A DNA stretch of 64,000 bases, from assembly GCF_963678635.1 (NCBI RefSeq), contig NC_087064.1:56488338-56552337 (forward strand), in the 5' to 3' direction. The notes beneath the pieces are model-generated. The model was not told where the DNA came from, searched no databases, and saw nothing but the letters and a program-made list of their open reading frames with translations. A program made the translations under genes and the position numbers. The stretch comes from Symsagittifera roscoffensis (Eukaryota; Xenacoelomorpha; Acoela; Convolutidae). Shown piece by piece: positions 54,988 to 64,000 of this stretch; the stretch's first letter is position 1; each line of letters opens with the position of its first letter.

Positions 54988-55262
54988 CTATGAAAGTCAA
55001 TTGTCCCTCAGTTACGTTCTGGTACAATGAAGGTCATGATATTTCTGAAATTGCAACCTCCCCCTGTCCTGTAGAATGTATTTGTTCCGGTAGAAAGAAC
55101 TAAGACTATTATTCGCATAACAATTAAAAGAACCATTTAGAATTAGCTCTAATGAAAAAGAATCAATCAAAACTGATCGATAAAATTTTAAATTTAAAAA
55201 GACCTACTTTTAACTTGAACTTTTTGTCAGATTTATTTAATAAAATTTTTGAAATATTGGGA

Positions 55263-55927
55263 GAATCGTAACGTATTGTGTACTCATCGTCCAAAAACTT
55301 TGTCTCTATTCCAGCTGGTAAACAAAATTTTGTTCAAACTGAGCCACTATTAGAGCAATACTTAAGTGAATCAACTGTTTTTGGGGTTAAATGAAACAGT
55401 AAAACACCATGAACAACTGATGTTGCATCTTGATACCACTATTTGAGTTGAGATCCTAGTTGTTTACTTAATGCGTTGGTAAGTAAAACATCTTTCGGTG
55501 ACCTGAACAAAGATATGTGTGTATTTTGTGATTCTACATCTCTTCCCAATTTGCTTTGATGAAACAAATTGTGTTTGATGTAGATTGTATTCAGACACAT
55601 CTGTCTTCCAGCAGTTGCAATTTTCTTAAACTGCTTGGAGTTTGAAATTTCATCACAACAATAATCAAATAAAAGCAGATACTTATTTCCGTTATTGGGA
55701 AGGTTTTGGATCATGTCAAAATTGACTTTTCTGTTAAATTCAAAGTTTTTTCTTTGCATTTGACTATACAGAGTTTATTATTGTTGATAAAAGTAAAAAT
55801 TTTTATCTAATGCTGCTTGAAAAGCACCAGTTTTCAACCAATCAAAAATAAGATAAGATTTTCCAATTCCACTTGGTCCAAATAAGGAAATAAAAAATCG
55901 TTTTTTGGTAGACATTAACATATTCAT
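55263..55927 (-). pseudogene. Polinton packaging ATPase (unit 3)
   Basis: ATG at 55927. Walker A GPSGIGKS follows FFISLF, then LIFDWLKTGAF. After a break near 55775 the frame 55759-55439 holds the Walker B-like KYLLLFDYCCDE, then KIATAGR, IYIKHNLFHQSKLGRDVE and LFRSPKDV. Further C-terminal sequence with stops continues to 55263 (HLTPKTVDSLKYC, FLDDEYTIRY). This is the FtsK/HerA-type DNA-packaging ATPase of Polintons. An alternative upstream GTG at 55981 overlaps a GTGAGT word that may be a splice donor. Confidence 0.83.
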
Positions 55928-57401
55928 AGCTTTGGAGAAGGTAGAATATAATCGACTGTACTTAATAAAATAGCTACTCACACTGTCGTTTCTTCACATG
56001 CTGTGGATAACATAATTTGAACGATTGCACATACTAGCATCAAAACTATAACAAAAACTGGCACTAAAAAAACTAGAAGACATCTATTACGTCTACGTCC
56101 AACCAACTTTTATGATTTTTTTCATGATTTTTTTCTTTTTCCTAAACTTACGGGCTCGTCAAATTGATCGACAATCCTAACTCTAGAACAAAATTGAGCA
56201 TGACATTCAATTAAAATTGAAAAAAGGCAGTACATTATTATGATTTGCAATTTATTAAAACATCATCCAGTCCAATTTCTGTATGCAAATGCTTATCTGT
56301 CTGCAGAGAGAAAAAATTTTGTATGAAAAAATGGGTAATTGCTATCCCTTCAATCATATCCATCATCTTTGAATATCAAAAAATGGACTTTTGGGCAAGC
56401 GTAGTCATCCAAATGAATAATCCTTGTTTTTAAAAAATCTGACAGAATCTTACATTTTTCATAATCTTTTGCAAAATGTTATGTTTCTGAGACTTGTAGA
56501 CTTTTCGATGTTTTTTCAAAATCAGTATTTTTATTGTAACCGCTCCTCCAATTGGTTCTATGAAAATGCTTTGTACACCAAAAAAATTGAGCTGTTGCGT
56601 TGAATATTTTGCGAGAAAGAAAGGAATATCTTACAGTTTTTCCATCCTTATAAATTCCTAATTCTTTCTCTATATTGTTTTCAATACAGTCAATATCCAA
56701 AACAACCTGACTCTTTCTGTTAAATGTTTTTTATGGATTTTTGTGGTGAAAATGATTTACAATCGAACAATGCATACTCTGACAAAGCAATTATTTTAAC
56801 ATATATACAGAAAAATAATTCACTCACGTGACCAAGAGAACAAGAACTAGGAAATCTAGGTAAAATATAACAATCACCAGTTCGCTTATACGTAGAAGAC
56901 TTCACAGATCCAGCTGCATCATGAACAGTTGCTTGAAATCTGAAGACTTTTGAAATTGCAAAAAAATTAATCCATACCGGAAGTTCCGTATCCAATTAGT
57001 TCCCCAAAAAAAAAACTTTTGGTCAATTTCTTTCAAATTTATGTTTGGGTTCAAAACATTACAGGTATAAAGAAAATAATTTTTCTTTTGTTTTTGATGA
57101 AAATTCATGGTTAATCAAATCAAAATTTCTGAGAATTTCATTCAATTTCTGAAAGCTCATTGTTTACAGTGCATTCGTCAAAAATGAAACAAGTTTTTTT
57201 GAATGTTTCTACATAAAACAAAACCGAGGGGATAAAACCAAACAGTTTATCACAGTCCTCTTTTTCTAACTGATATTTTTGAAGTTTTAAGATTAAGTTT
57301 CTTGAAAAACCAATATTGCAGTTTGTACTGTTCAACAAGAAAACTAATTAAAAATTGATTTTGAGAAATTACAAGACAAAAAACTTAAATAACACAACTT
57401 A

Positions 57402-57806
57402 TTATACATTACATCTCAACAAACATGAAGTCTCATAAAAAATGGACATTTTTTGGAAAACGTTCAAAGTATAGTTGACAGGCAACTTGCTTAATTGCTT
57501 CATTCTCTTTTGCAGTGAAGAGTCGAATCTGAATGTAGGGAGGTTTGTTAACAAAGTACTTCTTGATCGTGACGCAAACTTGTCTTCTTTTGTAAGTTGC
57601 GATGTCAAAAACGTTGCTACAGTTGGCAACTTCATGGTCTGTAGTTGACTCCTTGTCAGAAGTGACTTCCAGTATAGGAACGAGTCCAAGATTTTCAGCA
57701 TCTTAAATAACAGTGATTCTAATTGCCGAGATTGCTTCTCTTTCTTTTTCACCAAGATAGACAAGCTGTCTTTTTCGAAACGTCCCAACTCAATTTTTTT
57801 GAACAA
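57402..57806 (-). CDS. hypothetical basic protein fragment (unit 3)
   Basis: Counterpart of 46487-46876, nearly identical but with a one-base insertion near 57440 that changes the C-terminus. The alternative frame with KKYFVNKPPYIQIRLF is also present. No function assigned. Confidence 0.3.
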   Translation of the reverse strand: MFKKIELGRFEKDSLSILVKKKEKQSRQLESLLFKMLKILDSFLYWKSLLTRSQLQTMKLPTVATFLTSQLTKEDKFASRSRSTLLTNLPTFRFDSSLQKRMKQLSKLPVNYTLNVFQKMSIFYETSCLLRCNV

Positions 57807-58814
57807 TTGATAACAGGGTTCAAAATAAACTCTCCCCTGGTAGGTTTTTTAGGACCAAGCAAATCTCCCAATTCTTGTTTGAGTTTTTGATCTTCAATAT
57901 AATTGGGATTAGTGTCTTTTCTCGAATACTTTTTTCAATAGGAGATCAAATTGATCAGATGAAGAGAAATGAGAAAAATGATTTTGACAAAAAATGAAAA
58001 TGGCAGTAAACAATATGAGTCATTCATTTAGCCAAAAAACGAAAAAGATCTATAAATGGATTTTTATTTGAAGCTTCCAAAAATGGAATTGTGTATTGTT
58101 CCTAGATAAGATTGTTCCTAGATAAGACCACAGTTCTTAGCAAAAATCATTGTTCCAGATGGATGCTGCTATATGTCAAGCTCTTCTCAGTTTTTATTCA
58201 GATTATTGTCAAAAACCGTTTCCAGTGATTTTTGCAAGAAGTATATAGTAACACATAATTTTTGTAACTCCACCCACAGCTTTTACTGTTCTTTGGAAAA
58301 TTGTAATTTCCACATACTTCCGATCAATTTTGTTTCCACATACTTCCGGTTTATCTTTCGATCAATTTTTACAACGCTTGGGTAGTTTTCATTTCACATT
58401 CCAAATTATCGATTGTCTGTACACCCTGTACAAATACAGATTTTGTTCGAATATTATTTCTTCAAGTGGCGAAGTTTTCAGCCAACTTGATTGCGCTGCT
58501 CATCGCAATTTCAAATGGAAAGGAGCAGAAAATATGCCAAGTATTGCAAAGGAAAGACTGTTATGTAAAAAAATTAAACGTCATTAATTTTGTTCAAGCC
58601 AGAAACTGGCTTCCACATAAACTAAGGGTTCAGCATTTCTGGAAAGAGATCGTAAAGTACAAAACTCAAAACTGAACATATTTTGTTAAATATAGTTGAC
58701 TGTTTTATTGATTTCTGTGGATTTGTAGAAAAAAAAAGATCATGTCAATTTTTCATTAAAGAATTTTTGATAATCCGTCTATTTTCTCTCATTGGCTTAC
58801 AAAAAAATTCACCG

Positions 58815-59045
58815 TTGCTAAGGAAGTTGCAAAGAATCTCTTCAAACTTTTAAACAAGATGTATTGTCCTGTCTTATTTTCAGGAAGCTGCAAAAAAACG
58901 TTTCAAAATTTTTAACAAGTTACAAAAAGTATTTCAATTTTTTGAACAAGATGCGAAAAGTGTTTTAATTTTTTGACAACATGCGAAAAGTGTTTCCCTT
59001 TTTTTCGACAAATTGCGAAAGTTTTTTGAATTTTTCAAATTAATC
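58815..59045. repeat. degenerate ~30-bp tandem repeat (unit 3)
   Basis: Same units as 47885-48115, with small length differences in the A and T runs. Confidence 0.65.
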
Positions 59046-59289
59046 AAGTTTTTTAACATGTGTGCAATTTTGGAGCGCTAATTAGTCTGATTGGGTTCCA
59101 ATGGTTTACTCTGAACTTGCCATCTACTCTCATAACTAAATTGAAATCGAAGAAATTAACTAATTACAAAGAACGAATTATATATATCAAACATCATTTA
59201 TTTATAAAAAAATTCAATCAAAGAGCTGTCGAGCAGCAGAAGAGTTCTGGAGCTTCTCTATATAACGCAGAGCTAGACGAGGTTGTAGT

Positions 59290-59640
59290 GGTTATTGTGG
59301 AGCTGGAGATGCCATTGTTTCTGAGAAGCCCTCCTCTTCATCTTTTGTTATGGGGTTTTTGGCTGATCCTGCTTCCTCCCAAGGAAAGAGGAGATTGTCG
59401 GCTGATGAGGCACATATTTAGTGTCAGGAGTGTCGAGTTAGTTCATTCCGACAAGCACAGCCACTTCCTCCATTTTTTGCATTTCTCCAAGTTGATTCTC
59501 TGTGATGGGAACTTGCGTTATATGATGTTCGTTGAAATCCCTGCGCATCAATTTCACCATGTGCCAGACTTCGATTGGGATGTCCATTTGTGCCAAAGAC
59601 ACTCCAGACACTGTTTCTCGCACTTCAATTTATACTAAAT
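59290..59640 (-). pseudogene. unrecognised minus-strand coding fragment beside pPolB
   Basis: Minus-strand frame with RETVSGVSLAQMDIPIEVWH, VKLMRRDFNEHHITQVPI and MQKMEEVAVLVGMN, a stop, then LDTPDTKYVPHQPTIS and, after a frameshift, FPWEEAGSAKNP and EEEGFSETMASP. Charged, Met-rich and clearly protein-like. It lies opposite the pPolB gene, as Polinton virion genes often do. No family recognised. Confidence 0.45.
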
Positions 59641-59748
59641 CAGGCGAAAATTCCACAGAGTACATAAGATTGCTGTTTTGTACTGAGAAGATCATTTTGA
59701 GCAATAAATTGAGTAAAAGATACAAAGTAAAAACAAGAAGGATTTAGT

Positions 59749-59840
59749 GCTGAGAGAGGAGTTAGTTGACGGTAGATAAGGTGAAATTAAGGTATTTGGA
59801 GCTGAGAGAGGAGGTAGTTGACGGTAGTTAAGTTGAAAAT
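59749..59840. repeat. two-copy 52-bp direct repeat
   Basis: GCTGAGAGAGGAGTTAGTTG (59749) and GCTGAGAGAGGAGGTAGTTG (59801), both followed by ACGGTAG.TAAG.TGAAA. Confidence 0.75.
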
Positions 59841-59879
59841 AAAATGAAATATAATAATAAGTGAGGGGTACCTTCAACT

Positions 59880-61058
59880 TGAATGTGTGGGTTTAACCAA
59901 TCAGAGATGAATATCCTTATTTGGATTGTAGTCGTGTCCAATCGGATTTTAGCTTCCTTTTATGGAATTCTGATATAATATCCTTGTGCAATTGGAAACA
60001 AACTTCTGTTTTCGTTACTTTTTAAACATTGTCGTTTCCAATCACGAAAATATTCATTTTATCCAATAAGAGATATATAATTAAATCTTCCAAATAAGTA
60101 AAATTATACACAAAAGCAATCGCAAAAACAAAAGACCAAAATTTTTTTGCTGTAAAAATAAGAAATATCGCCGATATAAGTAACACCAGAAGGAAAAATA
60201 TAACAAGTAGCATCTCTGCAAGTTTTCTTATGAATTCATGTAGATTTTTTGTATATATTCAAAAAGAAATTGTTGATATTTTTGTAAATAGTCAAATTCT
60301 TTAGTTTTGATGTAAATTTGAGAGGATAGCTTGAAGTTGATGAAATTTTCAAAGCAAATTTTTGGAAACCTTATTCCAAACCAGATCATGCAGGATTTTG
60401 AACTTTGAAAACCTTTTATAAAAATGGAGAAATAAAGAACTTTGCCGGGGAATTTTGACCAATTTGAGAAATCGGTAGGGGATAAAAAGAGTCTTTGATA
60501 TATTATCATACAACTTTTTGATCAATTTCAAACTTTCGAGAATAAACAAATATTTTTTCTTTGTCAGGTGTAATTCAGCCGTAAGTTTGAAGCTTTCATA
60601 CTCATTACTCGGTTGAAAACTAAACTTTTTGGTTGTGTAAGTTTCTCTAAGGAGACTTTTACTCAGTCGGATAACTCTAATTTGAAAAGCAAAAACGTCC
60701 AAAGTTATAAGAAAAGTAGGAGCTAACATCTATTTCATCAATAAGAAAATCAATTGGAAATTTTTTTTCTTGTAAAGTAACTCGAAGTTACTCAAATGTT
60801 TTTTGATAGACATTTTTCAAATAAAGATTATGGTTTTTCAAAAAGGATAAACAGTTCACTTTTAGAAATTATTGGATTCTGATTGGTTGATTTCCAACAA
60901 ACAATGTTACTACAAGAATACTCAATTCTCATTGGTTGATTTTCGAAGCAAAAGTAGATAAAACTCATTTCATTCTGATTTTCTTGAGGTTAAAAGCAAT
61001 CGCTCTATATTTTGTATAACTATTTGAATTTTTTTTCAAAGTTTTTGAACAATTCAAA
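59880..61058. promoter_or_regulatory. intergenic region with CCAAT-type boxes upstream of pPolB
   Basis: No convincing gene. CCAAT occurs at 59897, 59938, 60038 and 60063, and the reverse (ATTGG) at 60871, 60882 and 60931. The last two are in a repeated 12-mer, ATTGGTTGATTT, 49 bp apart. Clusters facing outward between divergent genes fit a promoter. In AT-rich DNA some matches are expected by chance. Confidence 0.35.
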
Positions 61059-61175
61059 GTAAGTTTAAATAACCTAAAACTTTTTTCGGGACGTATCATT
61101 TCTCCCAATTTTGTAGGTGCCACTTATTTTATTTAATTTTGGTGGTATATGCTAAATCTCCTACTTTTTTTTCAG
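61059..61175 (+). other. candidate intron immediately before the pPolB start
   Basis: GTAAGT at 61059 and CTTTTTTTTCAG ending at 61175, directly before ATGATGGCACTC. Length 117 nt. The acceptor could equally be a trans-splice site. Confidence 0.5.
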
Positions 61176-64000
61176 ATGATGGCACTCAACAGAGAAGAAA
61201 CAGTGAAAAGCGAGGACTGTGGAAAAGAGTACAGTAGAGCCAATGCGGCTCGACATCGCAAAACATCCGTGCGAGGATTTATTTCTTGCCCGGTTTGTAA
61301 TTATTGTACTTACAACCAGCAACAAATGAACTTCCATACGAGTAAGAAGCACATGAAGTCAACCCCAACATCCACAAAACTGTGTATGGTGTGAGAAAGA
61401 ACTCCCAAGCTATTATTCACCTCAAGAACATCGCAAGAAAGATCACGGGTTGAAAGCGAGAAAAAGGAGTAATTCTGTTGCTGATTAGAATGAAATCTTG
61501 GAATCCGAAACAATTTTAAAGAGTTTCGATCGATAATCTGCCAATTGTTGAAGATGTAGTAGAGAAAGTTATCTTTAATTTTTATCTACGATTTCAACAT
61601 TGAAGATAGAGATTTTTTGAGAGAAGTAGCTCGGAGAAGTATCGGTACATGCGAAAACACAGTAAACTTCTACAATACAACAACCACATTTTTTACGTCA
61701 ACAATATCGACAACTTCTTCAAATAGTTCCGATGATCAACTTGCGATACATATTTTAAAATGTCTAATCACTTCAACCGCTATCTTACTTGTTGCAAAAG
61801 TTGAATCAAAAACATTTCCACCAAAAATGTTTGCACTCTACGAGAGACGTTGTTTGAAAAACTGGATGGGTTCAATATTAGGTATTTAAGAACAATACAT
61901 TTTCAAAAAGGTCGCTTTTTTGACTTTGAATCAATTTGCGTGCCATCCGAAGAAATAAGACCGACTGACACAATAATTTGGATCGGTAAGCACGAACCAA
62001 TATCAGTGTCAATTTCGTCGAACTTTTTGGACAAACCCATATTTTTGTGCGACAAAGATCCACAATTGCTAATTATTGACTTTGTGGCAAACATGGATTT
62101 GTGGGCGGAAAAAATAAAGCCGATTTGCGATCAGAGTTTCCGGAAAGTAACAAAAACATCAAAAAGCGGCTACACACAATTTTCAGCATCCTTATTGAAA
62201 GGCAGTTTTAAAAACAATGAAGCAAGAGAGTACGAAAACTAATGTATCGAGGATGAAAAAGAAACAGACGCATCCACTCACTTTCAAAAAAACCAATTGA
62301 TTGATTTGATGCAACATCTAGAGTGATACACCAATACTCTACCATCATTTAGATTCAACAGTGGTCGGTATGAAACAAACCTCATTAAATCATACCTCAT
62401 TCCCTATCTTTTCAACGAAAAAGAAATTGAACCTTCAGTGATCGAGAAAGCGCACGACTTTTTCCCTTCAAATTTGGAGATTTTCAGCTTCTGCACATTA
62501 TGAATTTTTTGGGTGGAGCTACTACTCTAGACTCGTTTCTAAAAGCTTACAAAGCCGGTGAGATGAAAGAATACTTTCCATACAAGTGGTTTGATATTAC
62601 CAACAAGCTTGACGAATAACTACTACCCTCGTATGATGACTTCTACAGCAAACTGAAGAATAACTACCACCTCGATAAAAAGTTTGATAATTATCAAAAT
62701 TTTTTGACACTGGCATAGCTGAAGAGCAAGCCATCAAAAAAAACAGCTTCAAAACCAAACCTGATACGGAATTGGAAAGATACGTATACCATAAATCTAT
62801 CTGAGAACAGGAAAAGATGACAACATTTGGCGATTGTCTACAGTGGTATAACTACAAGGATGTTGATCCTACCCTTGAAACTATGCAGAAAATGATTGAA
62901 TTCTATCATGATAAAGGGATAGACATGTTGAAGCTCGGCTGCACTCTACCAAATCTAGCAAATATCTGTCTACACCAGTCAACCGACTATAAATTTCAGC
63001 CGTTTTTTTCGAGTGATAGTGACTTGCAAGAAAAAATACGGAAAGATTTGACTGGTGGTACCTCAATTGTTTTCACAAAGAAAGCAGTAGCAAAGAAGAT
63101 GTTTATTCGAAAATCAATTAACTTGTGTAAATCAATCTTTTGTTTTGATGGTAGTCAACTCTATTCTTATTCTGTGTCAAGATATGCCCACATGCTTGTA
63201 TACGAGTTGGGACTACAATGAAAAAACAAAAAAATTAAGGCAAGGCAAAATCGAGTTGAAACGTTTAAAAATATGGTCATGTCATACTTTCAAGCAACCA
63301 GACCTGAAAGCAAAAACTGAAACTTACTAAACTACAGGCACACAGAAAAAATTTGATTGCTTCAGTGTTGATAGTTATTGTAACCATTGTAAGACTGTTT
63401 TTCAAGCAATGGGTTGCTTTTTTCATCTTTCCCCTGGGCAAGAGGCTAGACCAAGCCTAACTGATGCCGATATCAAATGAGAACCAAGAAAGGAGAAATA
63501 GATGAGCTTCGAAAAAATTTTGTTCGAGAAAAAAGGATAATCTGTAGAAGAAATATTTGAGTGTAGTTGGTGGGATCAATTTAAAAACAACATACACTTG
63601 AAAAATCAAGTTAGAACTCACTTTCCCTTCAAAAGACCTCTTTCTATCAATTCACTACTGCAAAACATCAGCAAATGAAACAAAATTTAGCTACGTTCAA
63701 TGCAATCTGAGCGTTCCAGATGAACTAACAGCGAAATTTTCGATCATCCAACCTATTTTTAAAATTTCTGTTGTTACCAGAAACGTTATTGGGGAATACT
63801 TGAAGACATATGCCGAAGAAAACGATTTGTTAAAACAACTGCACTATATGTTGATATCGAGATTGAAATTGACCCATGGAACACTTAGGACACCATTTTT
63901 CAATTTTTACTTGGATCTTGGACTATAGTGTACAAAAAGTCATCGATTTGTACAATACACAGCGCGTAAAGTATTCAACAGTTTCGTTCAGTGTGTTGTT
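61176..64000 (+). pseudogene. Polinton protein-primed DNA polymerase B, degraded and cut by window end
   Basis: Starts ATG 61176. It has a zinc-finger-type N-terminus (CPVCNYC...HTSKKH at about 61290-61350). 61850-62242 has FESICVPSEEI and IWIGKHEPISVSI of the exonuclease region. Then come FNSGRYETNLIKSYLIPYL (about 62352), NFLGGATTLDSFLKAYKA (62502), LKLGCTLPNLANICLH (62930), the polymerase motif A DGSQLYSYS (63147, usually LYP), AMGCFFH and EARPSLTDADI (63400-63475) and RNVIGEYLKTYAEENDLLK (63780). These are hallmarks of the pPolB of Polinton/Maverick elements. At least eight stops or frameshifts interrupt it. It lies on the strand opposite the capsid genes. Confidence 0.85.

Larger units (their letters stand above)
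49767..59331. repeat. array unit 3 (uninterrupted Polinton block)
   Basis: The longest copy of the unit, without element B. 49767-53026 carries no recognised gene; its G tract near 51585 is shorter than in units 1 and 2. From 53027 rightward come minus-strand Polinton genes in the order MCP, basic protein, penton-like protein, ATPase. The MCP is internally deleted (junction near 53669). The GTAG empty site for element B is near 56402. The unit equivalence ends at GAGAAGCCC, 59331. Confidence 0.9.

Noticed and set aside
59060-59638. 192-codon + frame
   Set aside because: Crosses the array end and is antisense to a more convincing minus-strand frame.
1-64000. CRISPR arrays, bacterial operons, ribosome-binding sites, rRNA
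   Set aside because: None seen; repeats lack regular spacers and gene structure is eukaryotic mobile-element type.

Overview
The window is AT-rich eukaryotic DNA, apparently from an invertebrate animal, and almost all of it is mobile-element sequence. A nematode is my best guess (inference only): the splice acceptors have the TTTTTCAG form, candidate introns are short (67-117 nt) and GTAAGT-initiated, and Polinton/Maverick DNA lies next to Ty3/gypsy elements with envelope genes. I recognise no intact ordinary host gene, tRNA, rRNA or CRISPR array. A 200-N scaffold gap lies at 5038-5237.

Layout. (1) 1-7164: non-coding DNA with three copies of a ~370-bp repeat, a palindrome-rich patch, the gap, and two copies of a ~540-bp repeat around an inverted-repeat pair. 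(2) 7165-15255: a Ty3/gypsy LTR element on the + strand, called element A here. It has 213-bp LTRs and a 5-bp target duplication. Gag, protease, RT, RNase H and integrase are recognisable but broken by in-frame stops and frameshifts. Its 3' third is tandemly duplicated through a truncated internal LTR. (3) 15256-59331: a segmental array of three related units. Each starts at the same element A LTR/flank junction and carries minus-strand Polinton genes: major capsid protein (MCP), a small basic protein, a penton-like minor capsid protein and a packaging ATPase. Unit 1 (15256-19293) is truncated. Unit 2 (19628-48397) is split by a second LTR element. Unit 3 (49767-59331) is the longest uninterrupted copy. 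(4) 59332-64000: the region beyond the array, ending in a degraded + strand protein-primed family B DNA polymerase (pPolB) of a Polinton, running off the window.

The most interesting object is element B, 26556-45470, on the minus strand: an 18.9-kb Ty3/gypsy element with a complex-retrovirus-like layout. It has two 411-bp TG...CA LTRs differing at only a few sites, a 4-bp target duplication (GTAG), and an exact empty site in unit 3 near 56402. In 5'-3' order on the minus strand it holds a 1.2-kb leader with repeated motifs, a short Arg/Lys-rich ORF, a 296-codon ORF, a second frame joined to it at an A8 slippery site, gag-protease, RT-RNase H-integrase, a tiny two-helix membrane ORF, a Pro/Ser/Thr-rich ORF, an 810-codon membrane glycoprotein (env), and two or more further accessory ORFs. 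The env looks chuvirus-like rather than like the usual insect gypsy F-type env, but that rests on recognition, not a search.

How the parts relate. Element A inserted into a locus already carrying Polinton DNA. Blocks made of the 3' end of A plus flanking Polinton were then tandemly duplicated and rearranged. Element B later inserted into unit 2. The Polinton genes are fragments and probably not functional. Element B is the youngest and best preserved component, although its pol frame carries three in-frame stops. Assembly or haplotype artefacts could mimic part of the array and should be excluded with long reads.
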